Shown here: one piece after another, positions 9,033 to 17,615 of the stretch | Numbering within the stretch: the first letter of the stretch is position 1 | How the letters are laid out: every line of letters begins with the position of its first letter | Source of the DNA: Spirochaeta sp. UBA5339 | Lineage (GTDB): Bacteria > Spirochaetota > Spirochaetia > DSM-2461 | Assembly: GCA_002408085.1 (NCBI GenBank) | Contig: DHQL01000024.1 | Coordinates: 225,296 to 289,295 of the forward strand | Direction of reading: 5' to 3' | Length of the DNA: 64,000 nt | The notes under the pieces: generated by a model | Told to the model about the DNA's origin: nothing | Database searches by the model: none | What the model saw: only the letters and a program-made list of their open reading frames with translations | Made by a program: the position numbers and the translations under genes

Positions 9033-10025
9033 TTACTCAGGCTGTTTTTTGCTGATCGGGAGTATATCATCAAGAGGAAATAAAATCACCCCCTGAATAC
9101 TCTTATCCCCTGTAAGAGCTGTAATTAGGCGATCCACCCCGATGGCGACACCCGAGGATTCGGGGAAACCTGCGAGTTTTTCCACCCAGCTGCTGCCGCT
9201 TTCCACGGGAACCAGTGCGTGGTCGGTCTTTTCAAGGCTTTCTGATCTGAAGTATTCCCTGATTTTTACGGGGTCGGTCTCTTCGGTGTAGCAGTTGGCA
9301 ATCTCGGTACCCCTCATATAGAGCTCCCAGCGCTCGGACCAGGGGGTACCGGGAATGTCCTTTGACAGGGTCTTAAGGCGGCTGGGGTAGTTTTTCAGCA
9401 CCAGGGGACGGTCCTGGGGGAGTTCTGGCTCCACAAGGGTAAGAAAGAGCTTGTGAAAAAGAACCTCCCATCCCTCGGACTCCCCGGCAGGGATCTGATG
9501 GGCCCTGAGCTGTGCCGTCAGGGCGGGAAACTCTATGTTTTCTTCCAGAGAGAATCCGGCAAACTCCACAAAGGCCTCCTCCATGGTCATCTGTCTGAAG
9601 GGCGGCCTGCAGGCCTCGGGGGTGGACGGGAGGGCCAGATGGGCCGTCAGCTCCTCTGTAAGGGTTATATTCTCTTCGGCTGTAATGCCGGTCTTGTACC
9701 ACTCGAGCATGGTGAACTCGGGATTGTGGACCGGGCTGATCTGCTCGCTGTTCCGGAAGCTTTTGCATATCTGGAAGATATCACCGGATCCGTCGGCCAG
9801 AAGCTGCTTCATCCATATTTCAGGAGAGGGGATCAGGTAGAGTTCATGGCCGTCGTTGTAGGGACTGACCAGGCGGGTCCTGAAATTTTCAATCGAGGGT
9901 TCGGGGATCAGTTCGGGGGAGAGCAGGGGAGTATCCACCTCGAGAAAATCCCGGGTGTTGAAGAAGTCCCTGATCCCCCGGATCAACCTTGAGCGTGTTT
10001 TCAGCTTATTGTAGTCTATATTCAT
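9033..10025 (-). CDS. epmA: EF-P beta-lysine ligase EpmA
   Basis: A 330-residue class II lysyl-tRNA-synthetase paralogue without the anticodon-binding domain (GenX/PoxA/YjeA). It activates (R)-beta-lysine and attaches it to EF-P Lys34. Motif 2 is seen at about 84-110 (FQICKSFRNSEQ to NPEFTMLEWY) and motif 3 at 292-301 (GVAIGVDRLI). The length matches E. coli EpmA (325). It lies directly upstream of efp. The aminomutase EpmB that makes beta-lysine is not in this window, so it should be elsewhere or the substrate may be alpha-lysine. Confidence 0.93.
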   Translation of the reverse strand: MNIDYNKLKTRSRLIRGIRDFFNTRDFLEVDTPLLSPELIPEPSIENFRTRLVSPYNDGHELYLIPSPEIWMKQLLADGSGDIFQICKSFRNSEQISPVHNPEFTMLEWYKTGITAEENITLTEELTAHLALPSTPEACRPPFRQMTMEEAFVEFAGFSLEENIEFPALTAQLRAHQIPAGESEGWEVLFHKLFLTLVEPELPQDRPLVLKNYPSRLKTLSKDIPGTPWSERWELYMRGTEIANCYTEETDPVKIREYFRSESLEKTDHALVPVESGSSWVEKLAGFPESSGVAIGVDRLITALTGDKSIQGVILFPLDDILPISKKQPE

Positions 10026-10048
10026 CCTGTCCCCTGTCCTGCATTAAT

Positions 10049-10081
10049 AAAAAAAAGCCGCCTGGTGAGGACGGCTTTTTT
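10049..10081 (-). terminator. Terminator of the ferredoxin gene
   Basis: A 6-bp stem in 10057-10075 is flanked by eight A on the left and six T on the right, so it can act on either strand. It sits just beyond the ferredoxin stop on the minus strand and before epmA. Confidence 0.7.
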
Positions 10082-10095
10082 ATCAAAAGGTTAAA

Positions 10096-10269
10096 TTAAC
10101 CTTCTGCAATGCACTCAGTGGGACATACATCCGCACAAGCACCGCAGCTTGTACACAGATCAGCGTCGATAACTCTTGCGTCATCCTTCTCGCTGATTGC
10201 ATCTACGGGGCACTCACCTTCACAGGCGGCGCAGTTTACACAGTCTTCTGCATTAATAACATAAGCCAT
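10096..10269 (-). CDS. 2[4Fe-4S] ferredoxin
   Basis: A 57-residue clostridial-type ferredoxin found by translating the minus strand. It begins MAYVINAEDCVNCAAC. The first cluster motif uses Cys10, 13, 16 and 20 (followed by Pro), and the second Cys39, 42, 45 and 49 (followed by Pro), giving two CxxCxxCxxxCP sets. It carries electrons in anaerobic metabolism, for example with pyruvate:ferredoxin oxidoreductase or hydrogenase. A strong GGAGGA lies upstream of the ATG at 10269 and a terminator follows, so it is a single-gene unit. Acidic composition and length are typical. Confidence 0.95.
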   Translation of the reverse strand: MAYVINAEDCVNCAACEGECPVDAISEKDDARVIDADLCTSCGACADVCPTECIAEG

Positions 10270-10334
10270 GGGATTCCTCCATAACAGTTTTGGTTACTTA
10301 CAAATTAGCTTATTCGTCGACGAGAATCAATAAT

Positions 10335-10775
10335 TTAGACCGATTTGGCCAGATTTTTTTTCATATGGATGTGTGAAATCCCTGCTTCTTCGAACACATC
10401 TCCCTCTTCAGTGTAGCCGAGAGCCTGATAAAAGCCCTTTGCCTGCACCTGGGCATTCAGGTGAATTTCTTTCAAATTTTCTTCGACAGCCAGAGATTCC
10501 AGCTCCTTCATAAGCATTACACCTATTCCACGGCCCCTGTAATCCCTGAGGACGGCGACCCTTCCGATATGTCCAGTCTTATCCATCCGGGCCGTCCCGA
10601 CGGGTCTGTCCAGGTCAGAGGCAAGTACATGAAACATTACGGGATCCCTGCCGTCCTGTTCCAGTTCGGCAGGAACATTCTGCTCTTCAACAAAGACCTT
10701 CATCCTGACTTCAATTATACTCTTTGAGTCATCCTGCCACAGGGCTTTTCTTACCATAATTTCATCATTGCTCAT
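10335..10775 (-). CDS. GNAT acetyltransferase, YjcF/ElaA-like
   Basis: About 146 residues with the GNAT fold: an N-terminal VRMKVFVEEQNVP (typical of the YjcF/ElaA group), the acetyl-CoA pyrophosphate loop RDYRGRGIGVMLM, and the C-terminal HLNAQVQAKGFYQALGY. The substrate is unknown. The start is uncertain: a TTG at 10811, the ATG at 10775 and an ATG at 10757 are in frame, none with a good ribosome binding site. I chose 10775, since the region beyond it overlaps a well-formed promoter on the opposite strand. Confidence 0.8.
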   Translation of the reverse strand: MSNDEIMVRKALWQDDSKSIIEVRMKVFVEEQNVPAELEQDGRDPVMFHVLASDLDRPVGTARMDKTGHIGRVAVLRDYRGRGIGVMLMKELESLAVEENLKEIHLNAQVQAKGFYQALGYTEEGDVFEEAGISHIHMKKNLAKSV

Positions 10776-10819
10776 GGGAATCAGGATAGACCAAAGGAAC
10801 TCCGGGCGCAAGGTAGTGA

Positions 10820-10848
10820 TTGACTGATTGAAAATCGGCGTTTAATAT
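10820..10848 (+). promoter_or_regulatory. Promoter for the acyl-CoA synthetase gene
   Basis: TTGACT (10820-10825), a 17-nt spacer and TAATAT (10843-10848) form a good sigma-70-type promoter. It implies a leader of about 105 nt before the start at 10962. Confidence 0.55.
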
Positions 10849-10961
10849 GCACATAGTCCATATGTACTAGTATTAAATTTGTAGCGATTAAGCCCTCTGA
10901 ATGTCAGGAATTACCGGTTTTCAGTGATGCTTACCCTGTCTTTTATGGAGGAATGAAAAAA

Positions 10962-12860
10962 ATGAAAGAAACGATAATGAAGCAGCTTCAGGAGGTGGTG
11001 AAAACCTTCCCGAACCAGACTGCGCAGATGAGCAAAGACGAACATGATGTTTACGGGAACACCGATTACAGCACCTTTTATAAAGAAATTCAGTGCTGCG
11101 CCGCCGGTTTTCAGTCCATCGGAGTTAAGCGGGGTGAGACGGTTGGTCTGATCTCGGACAATCGAAAGGAGTGGCTGATCTGTGACTTGGGTCTTCTCTC
11201 TCTGGGTGCCAATGATGCACCCCGGGGCTGTGATATCACATCAAAGATTCTGGCCCATATCATCAGCATCCCCTCCTGTCGGGTTGCGGTACTGGAGAAC
11301 AGCCAGCAGCTGGAGAAGGTTCTTGAGGTTCAGGATGAACTGCCCGCTTTGAAGCAGATCATCATGATCGAACCTGCGGATGCAGAGACAGCAGCCAAAG
11401 CCGAAAAGTACACAATCCTGAACTATGCAGACCTGATGAAAAAGGGTGAGGAGCTTCTGGCCTCGGATCCCGGGATGATCGAAAAAGAGATCGCTCTTGG
11501 TGAGGCTGACGATATAGCCACAATCATATTCACCTCCGGAACAACAGGCATTCCCAAGGGTGTAATGCTTACCAACAGAAACTACGTCTATCAGGTAGAG
11601 GCCATGCAGGCCTATATTCCCGTAACAGAGAGTGATACCTGGCTGACCATACTCCCCGTATGGCACTCCTTTGAGCGTGTTATTCAGTATGTTTCCTGTC
11701 TCAACGGCGCCGCTCTGGCCTATTCCAAGCCCATCGGCAAGACCCTTCTTATGGACCTTCAGTCCGTTGAACCCACCCTGATGACCGCCGTACCCCGGCT
11801 CTGGGAGGCCCTCTATGCCGGTATCAACAGAAATATCAAGGCCAAGGGAGAGAGGGTAGAAAACCTCTTTCGCTTCTTTGTAAAGAAATCCATCAAAGAC
11901 GAGCACTACAGGTGCATCCTGGAGGACCGTTATCCCGATTACGGCGGTCACAGAGGGAATAAGATGACAGCTGCTCTGGGACGTATCTGCACAGCCCCCA
12001 TGCGTGGGGCGGGAGACAATATCCTCTTTACCAAGGTCGTCAAGAAGATGTTTCCCCGTCTGAGAGCGGGAATCTCCGGTGGAGGAGCCCTGCAGCGTGA
12101 CGTGGACAACTTCTTTGCAGCCATCGGTGTTAAAATTCTGGAAGGATACGGTCTGACAGAATCTGGACCCGTTATCTCTGTCCGCAGAGAGGACCATCCC
12201 GTTGTCAATACAGTGGGACCCGCCTTCATCGGAACAGAGATCAAGGCCCTGGACAGTGAAGGAAAGCCCGTTAAATATGGTGAGAGGGGAGTCCTTCATG
12301 TAAGAGGCCCCCAGGTCATGAAGGGCTACTACAACAATCAGGAGCTGACAGACTCTGTACTGGACTCAGAGGGCTGGCTGAACACCGGTGATATCGCCGT
12401 AATCTCCCTGAACAATGAGATCTCTCTTGTGGGACGGGCAAAGGATACCATCGTCCTCCTGGGCGGTGAAAATGTGGAACCCGTTCCCCTTGAGTCCAAG
12501 ATCAAGGAGTCTCCCTATATTGAGAATGCCGTTGTTCTGGGGCAGGACAAGAAGTACCTCTCCGCCCTGATTATCCCCGATTTCGATACCCTGGAAGAGT
12601 ATGCGAAGAAGAACAATATCATGTACGAAAACAGAACCCTTATCGGACAGACTCCCGAGATCAGAGAGCTTCTGAATCAGGAGGTGGCTGACCTTGTCTC
12701 TCCTGCAAACGGATTCTCCAGCTTTGAGCGTATCTATCAGTTTACAGTTCTTCAGAACCACTTTGAGGTGGGTAGGGAACTCTCTGCAAAGATGGAACTT
12801 TTAAGACCTAAGATCTATGATATATACAGTAAAGAGATTGAAGAGCTTCTGAGCAAGTAA
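10962..12860 (+). CDS. Long-chain acyl-CoA synthetase (AMP-forming)
   Basis: A 632-residue ANL-superfamily enzyme that activates a fatty acid through acyl-AMP to acyl-CoA, feeding phospholipid synthesis or fatty acid use. The P-loop reads IIFTSGTTGIPKGVMLT, the A5 region EGYGLTESGP, and the A7/A8 regions GWLNTGDIA and VGRAKDTIVLLGGENVEP; the TGD and the hinge D/R are present. The start was placed at 10962 instead of 10953 because GGAGG (10947-10951) is 10 nt from the former but only 1 nt from the latter. It is monocistronic, with its own promoter and terminator. It is of the bacterial FadD15-like long type; chain length cannot be read from sequence. Confidence 0.9.
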   Translation: MKETIMKQLQEVVKTFPNQTAQMSKDEHDVYGNTDYSTFYKEIQCCAAGFQSIGVKRGETVGLISDNRKEWLICDLGLLSLGANDAPRGCDITSKILAHIISIPSCRVAVLENSQQLEKVLEVQDELPALKQIIMIEPADAETAAKAEKYTILNYADLMKKGEELLASDPGMIEKEIALGEADDIATIIFTSGTTGIPKGVMLTNRNYVYQVEAMQAYIPVTESDTWLTILPVWHSFERVIQYVSCLNGAALAYSKPIGKTLLMDLQSVEPTLMTAVPRLWEALYAGINRNIKAKGERVENLFRFFVKKSIKDEHYRCILEDRYPDYGGHRGNKMTAALGRICTAPMRGAGDNILFTKVVKKMFPRLRAGISGGGALQRDVDNFFAAIGVKILEGYGLTESGPVISVRREDHPVVNTVGPAFIGTEIKALDSEGKPVKYGERGVLHVRGPQVMKGYYNNQELTDSVLDSEGWLNTGDIAVISLNNEISLVGRAKDTIVLLGGENVEPVPLESKIKESPYIENAVVLGQDKKYLSALIIPDFDTLEEYAKKNNIMYENRTLIGQTPEIRELLNQEVADLVSPANGFSSFERIYQFTVLQNHFEVGRELSAKMELLRPKIYDIYSKEIEELLSK

Positions 12861-12918
12861 GGCGGGATTTTCCTAAGCGGCCGGGTTCCGGCGGCATAGG
12901 ATGTCCGTAGAAAAATCA

Positions 12919-12942
12919 GGGGAGCTTCGGCTCCCTTTTTTA
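12919..12942 (+). terminator. Terminator of the acyl-CoA synthetase gene
   Basis: GGGAGC and GCTCCC (12920-12925, 12930-12935) close a TTCG tetraloop, followed by seven T. Confidence 0.9.
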
Positions 12943-12977
12943 TTATTTCAAAGGATTTGGTGAAAGGAGATGGTGAA

Positions 12978-13532
12978 ATGAAAACAGCAGCAGTTATTCT
13001 GGCAGAGGGCCTTGAAGAAGTCGAGGCAGTCACTCCCATAGATTTTTTAAGACGCGCGGGAATTGCGGTGATTACAGTGTCCCTGGGCGATCTTTTGGTT
13101 GAAGGTTCCCATGGACTTATTTTGAAGGCTGACGTCACCCTTGACGATTTTCCCATGGATGCGGATGCGGTGGTCATTCCCGGCGGTATGCCCGGTTCCG
13201 CGAATATTGCGGGGAATCAGAGGGTTCTTGATATTATCAGATCCTTTGACAGTGAAAAGAAGCTTGTGGCCGCCATCTGCGCCGCTCCCGCTCTGGCTCT
13301 GGGAGCTGCGGGGGTTCTTGAGGGGAAAAAGTTCACCTGCTACCCCGGAATGGAGTCCCGTGCCGGCAGCGGCGGTCTCCACTCCGACGACCGTGTTGTT
13401 GAGGACGGTAATCTGATCACATCCCGGGGGGCCGGTACGGCCGCCGAGTTTGCCGCAGCGATTATCTCCCGGCTGGAAAGTGCCTCCGCCGCCGGGGAAG
13501 TGATGAAATCCACACTGCAGGCCGGGTACTGA
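12978..13532 (+). CDS. DJ-1/PfpI family protein (YajL-like)
   Basis: A 184-residue DJ-1/ThiJ-type protein. The nucleophile elbow holds the conserved cysteine in VAAICAAPALAL, and Glu14-region EGLEEVEAVTP near the N-terminus supplies the acid that supports it. DJ-1 proteins are linked to repair or detoxification of reactive carbonyls and to redox protection; the exact reaction is debated. AGGAG at 12965-12969 fixes the ATG at 12978. The next gene starts 4 nt later, so the two form an operon. Confidence 0.88.
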   Translation: MKTAAVILAEGLEEVEAVTPIDFLRRAGIAVITVSLGDLLVEGSHGLILKADVTLDDFPMDADAVVIPGGMPGSANIAGNQRVLDIIRSFDSEKKLVAAICAAPALALGAAGVLEGKKFTCYPGMESRAGSGGLHSDDRVVEDGNLITSRGAGTAAEFAAAIISRLESASAAGEVMKSTLQAGY

Positions 13533-13536
13533 TTCC

Positions 13537-14751
13537 ATGAAAGACATATGCATTATTTCTGAAGGACATCTTATCGACTCTGGACTTCTCTCCGAGATCC
13601 TCAATCTGATCCTTGAGGACTCCCTGGAGTATATTATTGAAAAAATCAGCATAGGAAAGACTCCCGGTGAGAGCTCCCGGGCGGAGATCAGGATCTTTGC
13701 AGAGGATGAGGCTCATATCCGTGAGGTGCTCCCCAAACTGATCCGACTGGGGGCCTATGAGAAGGGAGCCGTCAACGGCCGCTATGTCCCCTCAGGCAGG
13801 GATGCCCATGCTCCCGAGGGATTTTATTCCACCACCAACCACCGAACCGAGGTCTATGACAGGGATATCTGGAACCCCGTTGAAGATATGAGAATGGATG
13901 CGGTCATCATTCGTAAGGAGGAGCGCTACATCTGCACAAAGATACGGGATGTCCGCAAGGGGGATGAGGTCCTCTGCGGCAGCGATTCGGTCCGTGCCTA
14001 TCCTCCCGCTGTAGAGAAGAAGGACGACGGATTCGCCTTTATGACAAATGAGGTCTCCTCCGAGCGAAGCTACGATGTGGCCGTTGATATGGTCGCCGAG
14101 GAGCTGAAACAGCTGAAGGAGAAGGGAGGCCGGATGGTCGTTGTCTGCGGTCCTGTTGTTATCCATACCGGAGGTGCCGCAGCCCTGGCCGCCCTGATCC
14201 GGGCAGGATATGTGCAGGGCTTTCTCGGGGGCAATGCCGTGGCTGTCCATGATATGGAGACCGTCTACTACGGCACCTCTTTAGGGGTGGATATGAAGAA
14301 CGGCAAACCCACCCACGGAGGCCACAACCACCATATGAGGGCCATCAACAGGATTAACGGCTACGGCTCCATCAGGGCTGCCATTGAGGCGGGAGATCTC
14401 TCCGAAGGACTGATGTATCAGGTGATCAAGTCGGACATCCCCTTCTGCCTGGCAGGCTCCATCAGGGACGACGGTCCCCTGCCGGAAACGGTGATGGATA
14501 TGATTGAGGCACAGGGGCAATACGCCGAGATTATCAGGGGCTGCGATATGATCCTGATGCTCAGCACCATGCTCCACTCCATCGGTACGGGAAATATGAC
14601 CCCCTCATGGGTGAAGACTGTTTGTATAGACATCAACCCCGCAGTGGTTACCAAGCTCGCCGACAGGGGGAGCGGACAGGCTGTGGGCATTGTCAGCGAT
14701 GTAGGGCTCTTTCTGAACGCCCTGGCCGGGCGGCTTGGGCTGGAGTACTGA
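13537..14751 (+). CDS. TIGR00300 protein, archaeal ornithine cyclodeaminase-like
   Basis: A 404-residue match in length and pattern to the LOR/SDH family (TIGR00300). Relatives are the archaeal-type ornithine cyclodeaminase and the C-terminal half of cyanobacterial ArgZ/AgrE. Recognisable parts are an N-terminal ferredoxin-like LOR region (1-100), and a C-terminal NAD-binding region with GGNAVAVHDMETVYYGTSLG, HGGHNHHMRAINRI and the final GQAVGIVSDVGLFLNAL. The arginine dihydrolase half of ArgZ is missing. It probably acts on an amino acid with bound NAD, converting ornithine to proline and ammonia, but the substrate is inferred from distant relatives. It is co-transcribed with the DJ-1 gene. 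Confidence 0.75.
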   Translation: MKDICIISEGHLIDSGLLSEILNLILEDSLEYIIEKISIGKTPGESSRAEIRIFAEDEAHIREVLPKLIRLGAYEKGAVNGRYVPSGRDAHAPEGFYSTTNHRTEVYDRDIWNPVEDMRMDAVIIRKEERYICTKIRDVRKGDEVLCGSDSVRAYPPAVEKKDDGFAFMTNEVSSERSYDVAVDMVAEELKQLKEKGGRMVVVCGPVVIHTGGAAALAALIRAGYVQGFLGGNAVAVHDMETVYYGTSLGVDMKNGKPTHGGHNHHMRAINRINGYGSIRAAIEAGDLSEGLMYQVIKSDIPFCLAGSIRDDGPLPETVMDMIEAQGQYAEIIRGCDMILMLSTMLHSIGTGNMTPSWVKTVCIDINPAVVTKLADRGSGQAVGIVSDVGLFLNALAGRLGLEY

Positions 14752-14779
14752 TTCTTCCGTCTGCTGATTGGCTGAAAGC

Positions 14780-14821
14780 AAAAAAAAAGCAGAGTCCCTT
14801 TTCAGGAGGCTCTGCTTTTTT
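14780..14821. terminator. Bidirectional terminator between convergent genes
   Basis: GCAGAG (14789-14794) pairs with CTCTGC (14810-14815), flanked by nine A and six T, so it can stop transcription from the TIGR00300 gene and from ackA. Confidence 0.8.
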
Positions 14822-14869
14822 ATTGCCGCCGGAGAAGTCCGGCGCAGCTCCCCGGGGGGAGTGTGTGAA

Positions 14870-16207
14870 TTATTTAGCTTCGGCAATAATGTCTTTCAGT
14901 GCAGGGTTCTTCTCGATGTTGCCGGGGAGAGCTCTCTCTCTGGCCTTGTTCTTGTAGTCCTTGCTCTGGAAGTAGTAGTTGTAGTTGGTGTGAACGTCGT
15001 AGGTTCCGTTCATCAGGGCGTATGTGTCCTCTGTCATTACCAGCTCTTCGTCTGTGGGGATGACGAATACCTTGACGGGAGAGTCATCGGCAGAGATGCA
15101 GGTTTCGCAGTTTCTGGAAACAGAAGCGGCATTCTTCTTCTCATCAATGATGATTCCCATATTCTCAAGTCCGGAAAGGGATTTTCTTCTGTAGGTGGGG
15201 TTCATCTCTCCAACACCGGCAGTGAAGACGATGGCGTCCACGTGACCCAGGGCCGCGTAGTAGGAACCGATGTACTTCTTGATTCTGTAGGCTTCCATGT
15301 CCTGTGTCAGAGTACAGATCTCGTCTCCCTTGTCCACACCGGCCTGGATGTCTCTTCTGTCAACGATGGTCTTGCTGACACCGAGAACACCGCTTTTCTT
15401 GTTGAGAATGGAGTCCATTTCAGAGGTGGAGAGCTTCTTTTCATTCATCATGTAGGTAACGATGGCGGGATCGATATCGCCGCTTCTTGTTCCCATCATC
15501 AGACCTTCCAGGGGAGTCATGCCCATGGATGTGTCATATCCCTTACCGTCTTTAACGGCACACATTGAAGCACCGTTACCGATATGGGCGATAATTACAT
15601 TGGTCTTTGCGGGGTCTTTACCCAGAAGCACGGAGGCTCTCTTTGCTGTATAGAGGTAGGATGTTCCGTGGAAACCGTAGCGTCGGACGTTGTTCTCTTC
15701 ATACCACTCGTAGGGAAGGGCGTACATAAAGGAGAGAGAGGGCATGGTCTGGTGCCATGCTGTGTCCATTACGGCACAGTGAGTTACATCGGGGAGAACC
15801 TGCATGGCTCCCTGGATTCCCAGAATGTTGGCGGGGTTGTGAAGGGGTGCCAGGTGGTTAAGCTCTTCAATAGTCTTCAGAACTTCATCATCCACAATAA
15901 CTGACTTCTTGAAGGCTTCTCCTCCGTGAACGACTCTGTGTCCAACGGCCTTGATCTCGGAGATATCGCTGATGCATCCGTGATCCTTGTCGAGGATAGT
16001 CTTGAGAACCCACTCAACAGCTTCCTTGTGGGTGGGGCAGGGCTGCTCCTCCTCGTACTCGTCTTTTCCAAGGGGTTTGTGTTCGATGTTGGACATCTCC
16101 TGACCGATTCTTTCGATCATACCAACGCCCAGGACCTCTTTATTATCCCAGTCATAGACCTGGAATTTTGCGGAAGAGCTACCGCAGTTCAGTGTTAAAA
16201 TAACCAT
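14870..16207 (-). CDS. ackA: Acetate kinase
   Basis: A 445-residue acetate kinase that makes ATP from acetyl phosphate in fermentative acetate production. It opens with MVILTLNCGSSSAKFQVYDW, the ASKHA phosphate-1 motif, and has HRVVHGGE, HLAPLHNP, FHGTSYLY, IAHIGNGASMCAVKDGK and the adenosine region FTAGVGEMNP. It is about 45 residues longer than E. coli AckA, mostly through an extended C-terminus. GGAGG lies 5 nt before the ATG. No phosphotransacetylase gene is nearby. Confidence 0.95.
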   Translation of the reverse strand: MVILTLNCGSSSAKFQVYDWDNKEVLGVGMIERIGQEMSNIEHKPLGKDEYEEEQPCPTHKEAVEWVLKTILDKDHGCISDISEIKAVGHRVVHGGEAFKKSVIVDDEVLKTIEELNHLAPLHNPANILGIQGAMQVLPDVTHCAVMDTAWHQTMPSLSFMYALPYEWYEENNVRRYGFHGTSYLYTAKRASVLLGKDPAKTNVIIAHIGNGASMCAVKDGKGYDTSMGMTPLEGLMMGTRSGDIDPAIVTYMMNEKKLSTSEMDSILNKKSGVLGVSKTIVDRRDIQAGVDKGDEICTLTQDMEAYRIKKYIGSYYAALGHVDAIVFTAGVGEMNPTYRRKSLSGLENMGIIIDEKKNAASVSRNCETCISADDSPVKVFVIPTDEELVMTEDTYALMNGTYDVHTNYNYYFQSKDYKNKARERALPGNIEKNPALKDIIAEAK

Positions 16208-16463
16208 ATTATCCTCCAGAACAGTTTCTAATTGTGAATTATTTATCTATTAGACCTAATTTAAGGTAAAATTGAGATTTTCATTTTATTGTACCTGTCA
16301 GAAAAAAAAATACAATAGAGAAGGGGAAAGAGTCATTGGAAAAGAGATTTTTTTACCCACGGAAAAAATATGAAAATTCTATCATATCACACAGGGACCG
16401 GGAGAAATCCGGAATGAGAAGCTTATAAAAAAAGCTTTATTTATCCCTGGTAATGAGTATATA

Positions 16464-17435
16464 ATGATCGGCGTGTCAAACGAAAAAACAGATATTATTG
16501 AAGCCAGGCCTTTTACCTTTTCAGGAGAGGGCGGAGATGTAATTCATGCATTGAAGTGGCTTCCTCCCAAAGACAGTATAAGAGCTCTTCTTGTTATCAA
16601 CCACGGAATGGCGGAGCATATCGCAAGGTATCACGACTTTGCCGAGTATCTGGCGGAAAAGGGATTTGCCGTATACGGTGAAGACCACAGGGGCCACGGA
16701 AAGACCGCAGGAAAAGAGGGTACCCTCGGATTCTTCCATGCCGAAAAGGGCTGGATGAAGGTCCTCTCGGATATCCGGACTCTTCATCTTCTGGCTGCCG
16801 ATGAGAACAAAGATGTCCCGGTTTTTATGCTGGGCCACAGCATGGGTTCCTTTCTGACTCGCCACTATCTGAGCCTCTACGGCAGTGAACTGAAAGGAGC
16901 GGTTATCTCCGGAACCGGCTCCCATCCCGCAGGCCTTCTGGCCGCCGCCTCGGTTATTGCGAAGATTGAGTCAGCCCTGAAAGGCAAGACCCATCCAAGC
17001 AAGCTCCTGGACACAATGAGTTTCGGAGCCTACAACAAACCCTTTAAATCCGACAGTGCCACAGGTTTTGAGTGGCTGAGCCGCGACAATTCTCAGGTTC
17101 GTAAGTATGTGGAAGATCCTTACTGCGGCTTTATCTCTACCAGTTCCATGTATGAAGACCTCTTTGAAGGTCTGAAGATTATCAATAGAGCCAGCTGTTT
17201 CAGGGGAACCAGCAGCAAACTTCCTATTCTGATCTATTCTGGTACAGCTGATCCTGTTGGCGGACCGAAGGCAAAGGGTGTGAAGCTGGTGTATGAGTCC
17301 TATAAAAGAGCCGGTGTTGAGGATCTGACAATGATTCTCAAGGAAGATCACCGGCATGAATGTCTGAACGAAGAGAACCGGGAAGCGGTTTTTTCGGATA
17401 TATACAAATGGTTGGAAGCCCACCTTGCGGGCTGA
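16464..17435 (+). CDS. Alpha/beta hydrolase, monoacylglycerol lipase-like
   Basis: A 323-residue serine hydrolase of the Hydrolase_4 (monoglyceride lipase/lysophospholipase) type. Motifs are the oxyanion HGMAEHIARY, GEDHRGHGKTAG, the nucleophile elbow GHSMGS, the acid in YSGTADPVGG and the histidine in EDHRHECLNE. There is no signal peptide, so it is cytoplasmic or membrane-associated. A TATAAT overlaps the ATG at 16464, and there is no clear ribosome binding site; the GTG at 16473 is an alternative, possibly leaderless start. It stands alone with its own terminator. Confidence 0.85.
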   Translation: MIGVSNEKTDIIEARPFTFSGEGGDVIHALKWLPPKDSIRALLVINHGMAEHIARYHDFAEYLAEKGFAVYGEDHRGHGKTAGKEGTLGFFHAEKGWMKVLSDIRTLHLLAADENKDVPVFMLGHSMGSFLTRHYLSLYGSELKGAVISGTGSHPAGLLAAASVIAKIESALKGKTHPSKLLDTMSFGAYNKPFKSDSATGFEWLSRDNSQVRKYVEDPYCGFISTSSMYEDLFEGLKIINRASCFRGTSSKLPILIYSGTADPVGGPKAKGVKLVYESYKRAGVEDLTMILKEDHRHECLNEENREAVFSDIYKWLEAHLAG

Positions 17436-17453
17436 AAAGCAAAAAAGGAGATT

Positions 17454-17480
17454 ATGAATACCCTGATCAGGAATTCATAA
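17454..17480 (+). other. Eight-codon mini-ORF with a ribosome binding site
   Basis: An AAAAAAGGAG sequence is followed by ATG and the codons for MNTLIRNS, then TAA, directly before a terminator hairpin. It may be chance, a leader-like peptide, or the last trace of a deleted gene. No function can be given. Confidence 0.2.
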
Positions 17481-17492
17481 AAAAAGGAGACA

Positions 17493-17525
17493 GGGGCTGC
17501 CGCATCAGGGCAGCCCCTTTTATTT
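17493..17525 (+). terminator. Terminator after the alpha/beta hydrolase gene
   Basis: A perfect 9-bp stem GGGGCTGCC/GGCAGCCCC (17493-17501, 17509-17517) closes a 7-nt loop before TTTTATTT. Confidence 0.85.
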
Positions 17526-17615
17526 GTTTCGGATATTTCCCGGACATTGCACCGGACTTTGCTCCATTCTCTGAGTGATTGAATCAGCCGGCAGGTACGG
17601 CTCCTGTCTCTCTCC

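Noticed and set aside
11241..12299. A 352-codon open frame antisense to the acyl-CoA synthetase gene
   Set aside because: Shadow of a conserved gene with all ANL motifs on the plus strand.
14768..15568. A 266-codon frame antisense to ackA
   Set aside because: It begins in a terminator and is opposite to conserved acetate kinase motifs.
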